Source: Membranipora membranacea (Eukaryota; Bryozoa; Gymnolaemata; Cheilostomatida; Membraniporidae). Taken from it: a stretch of 60,000 nucleotides of DNA. The stretch lies in contig OU612073.1 of assembly GCA_914767715.1 (NCBI GenBank), forward strand, positions 25,360,001 through 25,420,000, given 5' to 3'. Below the pieces are notes generated by a model that was not told where the DNA came from, did no database searches, and saw only the letters and a list, made by a program, of their open reading frames with translations. Below are positions 1-11,998 of this stretch, piece after piece. How positions within the stretch are numbered: position 1 is the first letter of the stretch; each line of letters starts with the position of its first letter. The translations under genes were made by a program, and so were the position numbers.

Positions 1-175
1 TTTGCTGTCAGCATTTGTTTTATGCTGTTTGAGCTCACTCACACTAAATATCACTAGATTGATGTTGAGGTGACATCGATGTAACCTCAATGTAATATTG
101 AGGTTTTCTCGAGGTTTCCGCGAGGTTTTCTCAAGGTTTCTTGAGGTTAACACACTCTCTTCTTCTCGTTGACAG
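1..175. other. Intron end upstream of the first TRPA exon
   Basis: No coding segment is seen here. The segment ends in a pyrimidine-rich 3' splice site (AG at 174-175). Positions 64-146 hold loose repeats of a GAGGTTTTC-like word, so it is a simple-repeat-bearing intron. Confidence 0.5.
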
Positions 176-3100
176 ATATTCCAGCTTATGAATGCTAAGT
201 GGAGTTACTTTGGATATGAGAATATGTTAGAATGGATACTGTATGTTACTTCCTTACTGTTCATCATCCCCTTCTCTTCGGCTTGTATACACTTCAGAGA
301 GGTCAGTCTGACACTACCACTTCGTATTTGTCATTCTATAAAATTTGTCACATTCTTAGATTTCCAAGAATTTAGTAGGCATGACTCTTTTCTAAACCCA
401 AGAAAACCCAGGATTAATGTGACATCTCATCTCTCTTTGTGCTCGCAATACACCACTTTTAACAGGCACCGTTTAATATATCATTTTTTGCCCGTTTGTC
501 TGTTGTAGCCTTGATTTTCTATTATAGCCTTGTTTCTCTGTTACAGCCTTGTTTCTCTGTTGTAGCCATGGCAGTGGGAGGTTGGTGTGATAGCCGTGTT
601 CTTTGCGTGGATAGAGCTGATTCTGATTATACGTAAGCTGCCTCGGTTCGGTATATATGTAGTCATGTTCACTCATGTTCTGGCCACATTCATGCAGTTC
701 TTCGTCGTCTTCTTTCTCTTCCTAATCGGATTCGCCATCGCCTTCTACATGGTCCTCGCTAATCAGGTATGTATTTATCTTTTATCAAAGTGATCTTTGC
801 AGAAATAACTTAGTGTTAAATCAACTCTTTATATAAACACTCATGAAAGCTGGATATAAGCTGCGCTGTCCTACAACCCATCAACAACTACAGAAATATA
901 TGTTACCTATACATTTCAGAAATGTACCGCACACAGTGTTGAGTCTGGGTCAGGAATTCACTCCCCCTGTACCACATTCCTTCAGATAAAAAATCTAATA
1001 TTTCAACGATAATTTGCATTCGGGTTCTGAGTTGCACGCTTCTCGCATGATCAAGAGTATTCCAGATGTTAGTGGTCATTTTCACGATCTCTACATAACA
1101 AATGATATGACCACCATGTCACATTCTGGTTATTGGGTTTCAGGGACCATTTAAAGAGGTAGAGAACTCTCTGATTAAGACTGCTGTTATGATGATAGGA
1201 GAGTTTGAGTTTGACTCGATATTTAACGAAAGCTCAGATCCTGTGTTCTATGCCCCTGCTGCTTACATCATCTTCGTAATCTTCTTTGTCACCATGTCAA
1301 TCATCATCATGAACTTACTGGTAAGTTTGTATTGTCAGGTCTGTGAATGGAATGTTTGAAGTACATTGAGGATTTAGTTTGTTAGACAGGAAACCCTTTC
1401 ATTTGAACAGTATATATTTTACAGCTTTTTTATTCTACTATCACTTGTGGTTTATTTCAGGTAAAATGCTCAATTGACAACCTTGTGACCAAAATAGGTG
1501 TTTACGTGAGCTATGAGATGCATGAGATATCTTTTCTTGGCCAAGAAATTAGTAGGTTATTTGGAAGGAGACTGACAGTTTGATGCAGTATTTTGACATG
1601 AATTTAGGCATGCTCTAAATTAGTTGATTAACCATTATACTCTTAAAGAATGTCATATGAAATCCCCCCCCCCCCTTCTAATGCTGTCATTGCTTACGGT
1701 AAAACTTTGACAAAATTTACAGGTTGCTAAACTATCGTTAATGAACCCTAATCCACACGATATGTTGTTTTATATCCCTCTGTGTGAATGTACTGCTGCT
1801 GTTTGTTTTATTGTGTGTTCTGTACTATGTTCATACTGATTCTGAGTTGTAATCCCAGAGACTATAGATACTATATAGACTTTATAGACTATATCTATAG
1901 TCTCTGGTAATCCCCTGTATCTATCTTACTGATTCTGAGTTGTACTCCCCTGTATCTTTCTTACTGATTCTGAGTTGTAATCCCCTGTATCTTTCTTCAG
2001 GTTGGTTTGGCTGTAGATGATATTAAAGGTGTACAAGAACAGGCTGTTCTCACCAGAATGGCTATGCAGGTAATATTTATTTGAGAGCTTCTTCTAAGGA
2101 TGGTTCAACACAACCATGAATTGACCAAGTCTCAAGGCATGAATTTTTATCTAAGAGGGTCATCAACACATCATTACTTAATAGTTTGTGGTGTCAGCAA
2201 TATTTGGCAATGTTTGTTGATGTAATATGATACATCGGAAGAGGATGTTATGTCTATTCTATTATCTCCAGTCGGGTAGAGGATGTTTGTACCTTCCTTA
2301 GTTTACACACAGTTATATACTCATACTTACAGGTGGAGCTGGCTCTCACAGTAGAGTCTATGCTTCCTCAGATGTTTACTCGACGATACATACAGAGAAT
2401 GGTTAAGATCAAACCTAACGCTTACCAGAACACATGCTCTAAGTACTGCTGTGGTGGAGGAGCTGGGGCTATAGCCTCAGGAATGAGCAGCTCTAACATC
2501 GCCGCCGCCCTTAACCCTGAACTGGTAAGTAAAACCCAGGTTATGTTAAGTTATTGCCCTTCATGAATCAACAAAAGAGCTGATAAGCTTATAATCGGCA
2601 AGTAAATTAGTCATAGTTGATAAATGAATTACCTCTAAGAGCAGTGAGGACTTAGATTTGACAAGACAAGATGTGCACTCAAGAACGGGCAAAGGAATTT
2701 TATGGTGACTAAGAATCTGCTCAAAGTTGTACTTAAATCTACTTATATATCGGAAGCTTTAGCTTGCAAGATTGATTACAATTCTCTTATGATAAGACGC
2801 ACATAGCCTGGGCATCAACGATTCCCTCACTATTTGATGATTGAACAATTGACCAGTGATGATTTTGATATTTATATAAGGATGACATAGAGAAGGTTAT
2901 GGAGGAACAAGAACAGTTGAAGGCATTTGTCAGTAAGATCAACGCTAAGACAAAAGAGCTCAGGTCACAGAATGGACGCCTCGAAGCCATGGTAAGGTCC
3001 AAGCTCTTATTTTCCAGTAGCCATATCGCAAAGGTTCGCTACGGTATAAGATATCATTCATTAACATATCAGTATATGATACGGATAATGTCGTCGCAGG

Positions 3101-3326
3101 CTTGAAGTGAAAGTCTGATCATCTAAAAAAGGCTACACCCTCCCCCCTCTTCCCTACATGCATTAAACTATACTTTTGGACCCACTTCCTCTATATTTAT
3201 TAGTTGATTTATGGATTTGTAAATTTACAGTTACAAGCTTTGCTGAAACATAACAACATAGATTACACAGAGATGGATCAGGCGGATGAAGACGAACAGA
3301 TCAATCTGGGCAGTATATTCCAGTAA
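176..3326 (+). CDS. TRPA1-like cation channel, C-terminal seven exons (5' part outside window)
   Basis: Exons: 176-301, 566-766, 1144-1320, 2001-2069, 2333-2524, 2881-2991 and 3231-3326. All joins are phase 0 with GT-AG borders; the stop is TAA 3324-3326. TRPA channels are tetrameric plasma-membrane cation channels used in chemical, thermal and injury sensing. Exon 1 holds the S3 region (motif ENMLEWILYV). Exon 2 covers S4 to S5 and starts PWQWEVGVIAV, very like the TRPA1 QWQCGAIAV segment. Exon 3 holds the pore region and S6, ending in the MNLL motif. Exon 4 (VGLAVDDIKGVQ) and the AMQ/VEL junction match the conserved segment after S6. The later exons encode a tail with a Cys/Gly-rich stretch (KYCCGGGAGA), a charged helix that may form a coiled coil, and an acidic end. 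The ankyrin repeats and S1-S2 must lie upstream. I see no break in the reading frame, so the gene looks functional. Assignment to TRPA is strong; which TRPA subtype is not settled. Confidence 0.9.
1839..2000. repeat. Three copies of a roughly 35-bp repeat in a TRPA intron
   Basis: A unit beginning CTGATTCTGAGTTGTA and ending with TCCCCTGTATCTTTCT recurs about three times just before the acceptor at 2000. The first copy is split by the hairpin at 1856-1906. Confidence 0.7.
1856..1906. mobile_element. 51-bp perfect-ended hairpin insertion, possible miniature element
   Basis: The ends are complementary (CAGAGACTATAGATA at left, its reverse complement at right), with a short AT-rich middle. The 7-bp word GTAATCC flanks it directly at 1849-1855 and 1907-1913. 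It interrupts a tandem-repeat unit whose other copies lack it. The CAGAG terminus resembles hAT ends, but hAT elements make 8-bp duplications, so the class is unproven. Confidence 0.5.
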
Positions 3327-5062
3327 ATATACCTGCAGTCAGTCACGCTCTGCTGCGCAGGTCACACTCTGCCGAGGTCACCCTCTGTCGAAGTGACCTG
3401 CTGCCGTAGTGAACTAGGTCAAGTCATTGTACCTTCTGATTTTAGATGTTTTTTTTTCATTCAATGATTAATGGTTTGTACAATCAGTTGCTCCGACTAC
3501 TCTGTGTCTCCAATCTCTCTCAAATATAGAAATATTCCACCATTACCCGGGGAAGAAAACACTATCACCCTGATTCAGTGAATGTGAACCTGTGTCACTT
3601 ATATTACTACTCATATCTTCCGATACCAGTAAGAAATACATTCATTGTCTGACAAATCGTTATAACCTTCTTTTGCATTTGATTTTTTACCGGATAATAT
3701 ACTATAATGTGTTGTAAGTTGTAGGATTCTAATAATAAGTGTTGATTCCATTTTTTTTAATCGGGGTATATATGGGGAGAGTTTTCTACCCCAAAAGCCA
3801 GTCTGTGCAGCATTGAGAGCTGCTCTTATATTGATGATGTTATTGGATAGTCTGGTTTCATTTGTTGGCCTATAAATGAGCCTAATGGTGATTTTTATAA
3901 CTTGTGTTCCTTCAGTATTTTTTTACCCTCATTCTGTGATAAAGCGTGTTATTTTTATCTCAATTTTGATCGATGGTTGAAAAAGTTGAAAAGTAATAGA
4001 GATTAATTTTTTGGTGTTCCATGTTTCAGCATCATATATCCCTTCAGTTTTTAAAGTGATTCTAACTTACTATTTCTCATATTGTAACCTCTTGTTTATT
4101 AACATGATATATTAAAAAATAATTTCGATATAGAATAAATTTGATTTACAAAACAGGCAGCATCATTACTCTGCAAGTACAAGTGACCCCTCCGATGAAT
4201 CAGGTGAGGGTGCTGAACAAAGTACCAGTTATATCTAACATGTGAAGGTAACTCCCATGAAATGAACTCTAAAGAAACTCTAATTGAGGGTAATGGAGTT
4301 GTTGTTAGGGGCTGTATGAGTGTACTTGTCAGATGAAAATGTGAAGCCTTCAATCTTTGATGAAAATGTTTGAGCTTTCAAACTTTGTGCCCAACAAGTT
4401 CTATTGACTTGTGGTAAATTGGACTAATTTATGGAAATTGCAGAGCCTCATTTAAAAGGGCGATAATCAAGAGCAATTAGTCATCCAATTGTGATATAAA
4501 CTTAACATAACGACCAAATGTGTTCTCCTGTTTGTGGTCACTGCTAAGTAAATGAATGTCAACAACCCAATTATCAAAATGGAATATCACATATAAGAAG
4601 ACACCCCACACCATGGCACTCAAACCGATGAACAACAGGTGTCACTTATGAATGAAGTTATCAATATGTTGAAATCTGTCGAGAGTTGTAGATTTATGTC
4701 AACCAATACGTAGGGCCGGAATTTTTTATTGGAATTAAACTCAGTGCAATTTGGGCTGGTCATTGACATAATGTCATTGTCAGTTGAATGGTGTTATCAT
4801 ATTTTATATCCAGGATCTTTTGTTTATTTTCTCACCATCACAGTAGGGGTACTTTGGCATGTTGCATAATTATAGGAGTGTATAGGGCAGATAAGTTGAC
4901 CCATTATATTATGCATCAATATGATCATCGAGATATACATTCATCATGAGTTAATCTCTCAAGAACAATTTGGCTCGTATCCAGATCTGTAAACCAACAT
5001 AGAACACACATTTCAAAAAGTAATTTCAATCTTGTTTTTGTAGACTGTAGTGCTTTTATGTC
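3327..5062. other. 3' UTR of the TRPA-like gene and intergenic DNA
   Basis: After the stop at 3326 there is a short CTCTGC/CGAGGTCAC-like repetitive patch (about 3340-3410). A possible polyadenylation signal AATAAA lies at 4134-4139. I see no supported gene. Confidence 0.5.
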
Positions 5063-5395
5063 ATGAATCATCATGTCGTTCATACGCTTATTATTGTTAC
5101 ACAAAGTTGTTTACCTTGCAGCTGTCAAAGCAATTATCTTGTGGTTTGCATTTATGCTGCTTTTGCCCATTATCAATTTTATCTAGATAGTCAGTTAGCT
5201 TGTAGTGCGTGTACAATAAAGAAGCTCAAATATGCAGAGTTTGTGAATCGATGAACAGTGCGGATTAGGCCTATATCAGACAATAATACCGGGATAATAA
5301 TACTACAGTTTTCTTGACTTGCATTATGCCCTTAGTTCACATATCTCACATTAATTAACCTGATGTATAAATGTGAGAATATTATAACCATCATT

Positions 5396-5411
5396 GTGCG
5401 TGATTACGCAC
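5396..5411. promoter_or_regulatory. 16-bp palindrome upstream of receptor copy A
   Basis: GTGCGTGATTACGCAC is a 6-bp inverted repeat around GATT, about 90 bp before the receptor start. The same sequence is at 12116-12131 in copy B. A TATA-like GTATATATG follows at 5444-5452. The half-site resembles bHLH-PAS type sites, but no factor can be named. Confidence 0.35.
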
Positions 5412-5498
5412 ATCTCATAGAGCCCATCACATCTCTTATATCTGTATATATGAAGAGCACCTGCACCTGCCTGTCAGAGTCAGCTGTAAGCTGTCAGC

Positions 5499-6451
5499 AT
5501 GCAGATTCGCTTTGAGAATAACGTGACTCTCTGCACCGATAAATCACAGGTCTGTGACGCTCTCAGCTGGCGGATAGTACACGGAATATTTGATATACCG
5601 TGCTTCTTGTTGAATTTGCTTCATCTTATCATCATTCTACAAATGAAATCGCTTCAAAAGAACCTGTGCCTGCGAGCATTATACATTCACATGGCTGTGG
5701 CCGGCATGCTAAACGGGCTCGTTACTTTCTTACGTAGTAACTGTTTTCTGATGAGGAATATGCTTGACCAGCCTTCTGTTATTGTGATGACTGGCCAGGA
5801 GCGGCTAAATACTACATAGTGTGCTTTGGGAGTTACGATCGATATATTTCCATCTGCAGACCAATGTACAAACCGAGTAACTTCATACTCAATAACTTTA
5901 ACAGATCTCTGATTTTTCTCTGGATGATCCTGATCACTGCTATGATGTCTCTAGGTATTCTATGGAATGACAAAGCTTGTGTGATGGGAAACAGCGGACC
6001 GACTCTGCTCTTCGGACTTACAAACTTGTTTTCACCGATAGCTGCGGGTGTGACTTGTCTCCCCTGCCTAATCACCACTATTCTCACCAGCTTCGTGGCA
6101 GCTGAATTGCGTCGAATGATGAGGCGGGTCCAGCCAGGATTAATGCAGCAGCAGGATAGAGATATGATAAATGTTACTAAATGTCTGATTATAATCATGC
6201 TGACGATGGTCCTGTGTCTTATACCAGTATGTGTGAGTATTATACTGTGGAGTTACGAACCGACGAGACACCTGATAGCAGGATCCACTCTGTCACTATC
6301 TTATCTACTCTTTATGTCACATGGTATATTTGACACATTCGTGTTTGGATGGATGATACCAGCGTTCAGGAGACAAGGACTCCATCTAGTAGCTCAAATT
6401 AGACGGAGTATATGTTCACCCTTTCAGTCAGCTCCCTCAGCATCAAACTAA
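5499..6451 (+). pseudogene. 7TM receptor copy A, frameshifted
   Basis: This is the paralogue of the intact receptor at 12219-13190. It is exactly 19 bp shorter because of one deletion near 5792, between short direct repeats containing GACTG. The first about 98 codons read correctly, then the frame shifts and stops at 5817-5819. The rest of the receptor, from the FGSYDRY segment on, stays open in another frame to the stop at 6449-6451. Other differences from copy B are scattered substitutions, so the break looks recent. An intron explanation fails because 19 nt is too short. It can be called a pseudogene unless the deletion is an assembly error. Confidence 0.85.
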
Positions 6452-6732
6452 TTTGTGGAGGAGTTTGGATAGACAGACAATTTTTACGTTTCACATCCTA
6501 CTTGTTTGATATCTGCTTTGGTATCACTGGTTAGGCTGAATCTTCTATGTGATCTGACATTATATTATGATTTCCTCCTTGTTATTAATCAAATTACCCA
6601 GATTTGTTACGAGTAGGTCACTCTGTAGACTGCTTTACTGAGCAGATTTATCGTAACACAGTTTGTCTGTGATCTGGGTGTCAAAGTTCCTGACATATTT
6701 TTAATCGTGTTTAAAGTGAAGAAAATGAGAAA

Positions 6733-6753
6733 AATAAAATTAAATGCAATAAA
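6733..6753 (+). terminator. Two polyadenylation signals after receptor copy A
   Basis: AATAAA occurs at 6733-6738 and 6748-6753, about 280-300 nt after the receptor stop. The same pair is at 13378-13383 and 13393-13398 in copy B. Confidence 0.5.
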
Positions 6754-6958
6754 GTCAGTTTGATGATCCGCTTTATATTTTGTACAGATGTAAGTCACAT
6801 TTATAATAACATAATCTTATTATTAACTCTATCAATTACTATCCGTTCCCGTTAGGCTGCTGCTTTAATTTGACGATATTTGGTGAATTGATTATTATTA
6901 TTCTATTTCTTTATTTTTGTCGGTAAAGTTTGTTGAATTTGCCTTTGAGTGTCAAGTC

Positions 6959-7051
6959 AATATCATCCTACAATATCATCCTACAATATCATCCTACAAT
7001 ATCATCCTACAATATCATCCTACAATATCATCCTATAATATCATCTTACAA
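6959..7051. repeat. 13-bp tandem repeat, copy A
   Basis: About seven units of AATATCATCCTAC, the last ones degenerate. Copy B has the same array at 13691-13770. Confidence 0.85.
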
Positions 7052-7904
7052 ATCTTCCAAAATCTATAAGAGCTTTCCATTTTAATTCTTTTGTCTCACC
7101 CATAAGGGGTATTGTTAGATATTTTCAGTAGTTATAGGTGTTTATTAGTAGATTTGAGTTAAGTTCAGGTAGTTAATAAAGGGTATGTTGTTTTTAGCAA
7201 GCACAAACATTATCGTGTGAACATAACTTCATAATAAGTTACGAGGCAGACTAAATTTGATAATATAAGTCATTAGCTATAATGTTAGCCATTCTTCAGT
7301 GTTGTGGGAAAGGGCAGTCTCTTCCTTCTGGAACTAATATAATCCTCAAGGGTTTTGTTAACAAGCTGCTGTAGGTATCGAGCCCCTGGTGAATCGTTCA
7401 CCTAACATTGACACAATTTGTACTTTAAAAATTCTTAGGATATGTCAGTGAAGACCCCCAGAAAAAACTACCAATCAACCTGCGAGCGTTTCTAAACAAA
7501 ATATTTGCCTGTGTTATGGTGACTTTATTCCCACCTAAACTAAATATCATGTGATACCAAATACATTTTGCAATCAGCTGCAGCGTAATCAAGCCGGCTT
7601 CACACAACAATTGAGCCAAGGGCTCTTTTATGAACTTTTTTTTAATTTTGAGACAAATTGTTGCATCTTTTGGCTCAAAATCCTTGTCTTTTGTTATTTC
7701 AACCTATAAAATTAACCCAGCAAATATAGTCAAATCAAATGAGCGATTGTGGTATTTTTATTGTTAACATTGTTATTGACAAAAACCTTAAATAAAATGA
7801 TTTTCTTCCGATGAACCAAAACAAGCAAAATAATCAAAAGAAAAAGAAACATGGAAGCGTGACATAGATTACTATTACTCTTATACAGAACACAGCTCAA
7901 GTAA

Positions 7905-8090
7905 TAGATAGAAATCTTAGATAGAAATCTTAGATAGAAATCTTAGATAGAAATCTTAGATAGAAATCTTAGATAGAAATCTTAGATAGAAATCTTAGAT
8001 AGAAATCTTAGATAGAAATCTTAGATAGAAATCTTAGATAGAAATCTTAGATAGAAATCTTAGATAGAAATCTTAGATAGAAATCTTAAC
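7905..8090. repeat. 13-bp GATAGAAATCTTA array, copy A
   Basis: About 14 nearly perfect head-to-tail units. The matching array in copy B is over four times longer. Confidence 0.95.
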
Positions 8091-8436
8091 AGTTTTGAAT
8101 GGACTACCCTTCAGGGTCTAAGTTGAGCTTGAGATTTGTAGCATGGATATGATTTCCTAGGAGTTGTTATACTTGCTTTGTTGTCTGATTGTTTGAATGC
8201 TTGTCACTGAATGCGTAATAAGGCCAATGTCTATTTGTTCATCATTCTCTGTGATTGTCGAACATAAAACGGCCTCCTGCCCTTACAGACAGAGTGTGCC
8301 TTCTGTAGCTGAGACTACACCTCCCCATTTATCTGAAGCTTGTTTTGTGAGTCCTGAGAATCCCCAGCTGTTGTTTTAATCAACAAAATATTGTGATTCT
8401 GAGATAATATACCATAAACTGATAGCCAGTCTGAAT

Positions 8437-9531
8437 TTCCTTACTCGTGGTTCACACAGTATCCGTTTTATTGACTTACTCGTGATTCACACAGTACCCG
8501 TTTTATTGACTTACTCGTGATTCACTCAGTATCCGTTTTATCGACTTACTCGTGATTCACACAGTATCCGTTTTATTGACTTACTCGTGATTCACACAGT
8601 ATCCGTTTTATTGACTTACTCGTGATTCACACAGTATCCGTTTTATTGACTTACTCGTGATTCACACAGTATCCGTTTTATTGACTTACTCCTGATTCAC
8701 ACAGTACCCGTTTTATTGACTTACTCGTGATTCACACAGTATCCGTTTTATTGACTTACTCGTGATTCACACAGTATCCGTTTTATTGACTTACTCCTGA
8801 TTCACACAGTATCCGTTTTATTGACTTACTCGTGATTCACACAGTACCCGTTTTAATGACTTACTCGTGATTCACACAGTATCCGTTTTATTGACTTACT
8901 CGTGATTCACACAGTACCCGTTTTAATGACTTACTCGTGATTCACACAGTACCCGTTATATTGACTTACTCGTGATTCACACAGTACCCGTTTTATTGAC
9001 TTACTCCTGATTCACACAGTACCCGTTTTATTGACTTACTCGTAATTCACACAGTACCCGTTTTATTGACTTACTCGTGATTCACACAGTATCCGTTTTA
9101 TTGACTTACTCCTGATTCACACAGTATCCGTTTTATTGACTTACTCGTGATTCACACAGTATCCGTTTTATTGACTTACTCCTGATTCACACAGTACCCG
9201 TTTTATTGACTTACTCCTGATTCACACAGTATCCGTTTTATTGACTTACTCCTGATTCACACAGTATCCGTTTTATTGACTTACTCGTGATTCACACAGT
9301 ACCCGTTTTAATGACTTACTCGTGATTCACACAGTACCCGTTTTATTGACTTACTCGTGATTCACACAGTACCCGTTTTATTGACTTACTCCTGATTCAC
9401 ACAGTACCCGTTTTATTGACTTACTCCTGATTCACACAGTATCTGTTTTATTGACTTACCCGTGATTCACACAGTACCCGTTTTATTGACTTACTCCTGA
9501 TTCACACAGTACCCGTTTTATTGACTTACTC
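8437..9531. repeat. 35-bp minisatellite, copy A
   Basis: About 31 units beginning TGATTCACACAGTATCCG and ending TTATTGACTTACTCG. Variants are ATCC/ACCC, CGTGA/CCTGA and CACACA/CACTCA. There are no spacers between units. Confidence 0.95.
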
Positions 9532-9693
9532 TAAGCTTAGTTTGCTTTAGATGCCTTTCGCCAATTATAAGTTGAGTATTTTGCAGAAAATAAGAAAAGA
9601 TAAATAAGTTGCTCACAACATTAATCAGCTCATGCAAGGTCGCCTGATCTCTATTCGTGGGAACAACAAACAAAACTCTTTGTTATGGAAGCA

Positions 9694-9700
9694 TATAAAA
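9694..9700 (+). promoter_or_regulatory. TATA box of the truncated secreted-protein gene, copy A
   Basis: TATAAAAGGG starts at 9694, about 100 bp before the ATG at 9793. The same box starts at 17381 in copy B. Confidence 0.55.
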
Positions 9701-9792
9701 GGGCACAACATGCCAGACCAGTACAACAACTTACTGAATATCGTCAATCAATTTTTTCATTTTATGTTGAAGTATTAAAGCTTTATTCCACA

Positions 9793-10134
9793 ATGAGAAT
9801 TCTTTGAATTTTTGCTCTTACATCGATTGCCATTCTCTACCCAGTGGTATCACACAGAGGCTTCTGCAGTCAAAGTAAATCTTTACTTTTACATGTTTGT
9901 ATTAATGCTGACAAAAACGAGATATTCACCATATTATTATGCTTTTTAAGATGTCTGAAATTTGGATCAATTAGCTCATGAAACGAAATGTATTTGTGTC
10001 CATTTAGCTTATAATAGTCAGACTTTATTGTAGCGAGATCTGATGGCTGTGCTATACCGGCGTTAACCTTGTCTTACCACCTCAGGCCCTTGTACACCCC
10101 CAGCTGCCAGGCTCATCATGTCTGCTATGATTAG
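9793..10134 (+). pseudogene. First two exons of a secreted-protein gene, truncated by the duplication
   Basis: Exon 1 is 9793-9874 and exon 2 is 10086-10134, with donors GTAAAT and GTAAGT and a CAG acceptor. Phases are compatible (1 then 2). Exon 1 reads like a signal peptide (IFALTSIAILYPVVS), but codon 5 is TGA. Exon 2 reads PCTPPAARLIMSAMIR. Copy A of the duplication ends in the next intron, so the remaining exons are missing. The full-length, also decayed, version is at 17480-19579. Its function is unknown. Confidence 0.5.
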
Positions 10135-10398
10135 GTAAGTATCACCTACATCTTTTAACGTTCTACTAGAGAAGTGTAAGTATCATCTACATCTTATAAC
10201 AATCTACTACAGAACACCTTTATTTTAAGGCAATGGGAAAGCAAATCCAAAGAAAACATTGCAAATAGGCCTACTGTCATAAATATATAGATTTGTCTGA
10301 GTCGAATTTATTGTAATTGGGCACCTAGAAACTATAATTAATTGGTATAACTAATCTTTGACATCATTTCCAACAGTTTTCTCCTTTGGTTTCAGTAT

Positions 10399-10530
10399 AT
10401 TATTATGAACTTTTATTAACCACCGATCAATGCATGAAGCAAATAAGACCATGTGAAAACAAAAAACAAAAGAAGCAATAAGAAGGCATTGACGTATTTA
10501 TGAGTATTTATAAAAAAGGCTTTTTCTGCC
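10399..10530. other. Junction between duplication copies A and B
   Basis: About 130 bp with no match to either copy, AT-rich, no gene seen. It marks the duplication breakpoint. Confidence 0.6.
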
Positions 10531-10929
10531 ATGAATCATCATGTCGTTCATACGCTTATTATTGTTACACAAAGTTGTTTACCTTGCAGCTGTCAAAGCA
10601 ATTATCTTGTGGTTTGCATTTATGCTGTTTTTGCCCATTATCAACTTTATCTAGATAGTCAGTTAGCTTGTAGTGGGTGTACAATAAAGAAGCTCAAATA
10701 TGCAGAGTTTGTGAATCGATGAACAGTGCGGATTATATCAGACAATAATACCGGGATAATAATACTACAGATTTCTTGACTTGCACTATGTCCTTAGTTC
10801 ACATCTCACATTAATTAACCTGATGCATGAATGTGAGAATATTGTCGCATATTCGACCCACTTGGGGCCGAATACCCGAGCAGAACAGACATCACTATTT
10901 CATTCATTTTGCTCATGTTTATTTTGTAT

Positions 10930-10976
10930 GGAGTTAACTTCTTCCTGATGAGGAAGAAGGCAACTCCATACAAAAA
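10930..10976. repeat. Hairpin with TGGAGTT/AACTCCA arms
   Basis: The arms TGGAGTTaaCTTCTTCCT and AGGAAGAAGGCAACTCCA pair around a short loop. Soon after the right arm comes TTGTTGACCTA. A similar hairpin followed by the same word lies at 26888-26945. Confidence 0.6.
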
Positions 10977-11312
10977 GTGTTTTGTTGACCTAATCTAATT
11001 TATCCACAACATTGTTCTTTAGAATTTTGTTACAAGTAGGTATTAATTCAATTTACTAATCACTCATAGTTGAGATGCCTTTCGACATTTAAATAAGACT
11101 TTATTTTGATTAATGGTAGAAATAAGTTTAAACGGTTGATTAAAAGGTTGATTAAAATCCGATGTCTTATCACTCGCCCATCCCAAGGGCATGGGCGGCG
11201 AAATCTTATTTGCCTTATTGGCGAGGCCGCAATATCTGCGCCAATTTGCTCTCTGTTTGCAGGCAGGTCGGAGCACACCTGGGGGACCAACCAATCCCCA
11301 GTAGAAGATGGA

Positions 11313-11393
11313 CTACAGTGGGATTCGAACCCACGACCTTCAACACTTGCGTGTTGAAGTCGGCGCTCTAACCAACTGAGCCACCTCCTACTC
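11313..11393 (-). mobile_element. tRNA-derived SINE-like promoter region
   Basis: On the minus strand there is a perfect B box (GGTTCGAATCC, 11321-11331) and an A box (TGGCTCAGTTGG, 11372-11383), at tRNA-like spacing. The D and T arms can form. The anticodon arm is replaced by a 9-bp hairpin with a GCAA loop, and the acceptor ends do not pair. It is therefore a tRNA-derived element head, not a working tRNA gene. Confidence 0.7.
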
Positions 11394-11681
11394 CTCGTCA
11401 TCGTAAAAAATAAACCACGCTCTATCATACCGTCAAAGTTTCCTGTGTAAAAGGAATAGGTCAACTCCAAAACAGTAAGTCGTAGTACGCTCCAAAATAG
11501 TAATACGCTCCAAAATAATAGTAGTATCAAAATATTGCAGAGTAATATGCTGCTGAGGGCTCTCCAAAAAGAACTGCGCTGCCTTAATGTTCCCCCGGTT
11601 TTTATATGCACCGGGGTTCATCACGGCGGGTGAGCATGGCCAAAAAACCAGAGGTAGCATTTGCCCATCCTCTTGAAAAAG

Positions 11682-11998
11682 CGGAGATTGGATTTAGGTT
11701 CTTTGTCTGATAAAAAGGTTTAATTAAATACATTATTTAAATGCTTGCGTTTGAACCCTCCAAAAAGACGGAGATTGGATTTAGATTCTTTGTCTGATAA
11801 AAAGGTTTAATTATATACATTATTAAAATGCTTGCGTTTGAACCCTCCAAAAAGACGGAGATTGGATTTAGATTCTTTGTCTGATAAAAAGGTTTAATTA
11901 TATACATTATTTAAATGCTTGCGTTTGAACCCTCCAAAGAGACGGAGATTGGATTTAGATTCTTTGTCTGATAAAAAGGTTTAATTATACACATTATT
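11682..11998. repeat. 87-bp tandem repeat, about 3.6 copies
   Basis: Units start at CGGAGATTGGATTTAG (11682, 11769, 11856, 11943), each exactly 87 bp apart and nearly identical. The last copy is partial. Confidence 0.9.

Larger units (their letters stand above)
5063..10398. repeat. Segmental duplication copy A
   Basis: This block matches copy B (10531-18087) at very high identity over its unique parts. In order both contain: the receptor upstream region, receptor, 3' region, a 13-bp AATATCATCCTAC array, a 13-bp GATAGAAATCTTA array, a 35-bp array, then a TATA box and two exons of a secreted-protein gene. Copy A ends inside the intron after exon 2, just past the word GGTTTCAGTAT. The two copies are separated by about 130 bp. 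Confidence 0.9.

Noticed and set aside
4141-4203. Possible small exon between AG and GTGAGG
   Set aside because: No coding continuity with the TRPA gene, which already ends at 3326.
8437-9531. CRISPR-like array
   Set aside because: The 35-bp units are head to tail with no unique spacers, and the genome is animal.
11313-11393. Functional tRNA gene
   Set aside because: A and B boxes are present, but the acceptor ends do not pair and the anticodon arm is abnormal.
11060-11611. 183-codon minus-strand protein
   Set aside because: It runs through the tRNA-derived element and has no family features.
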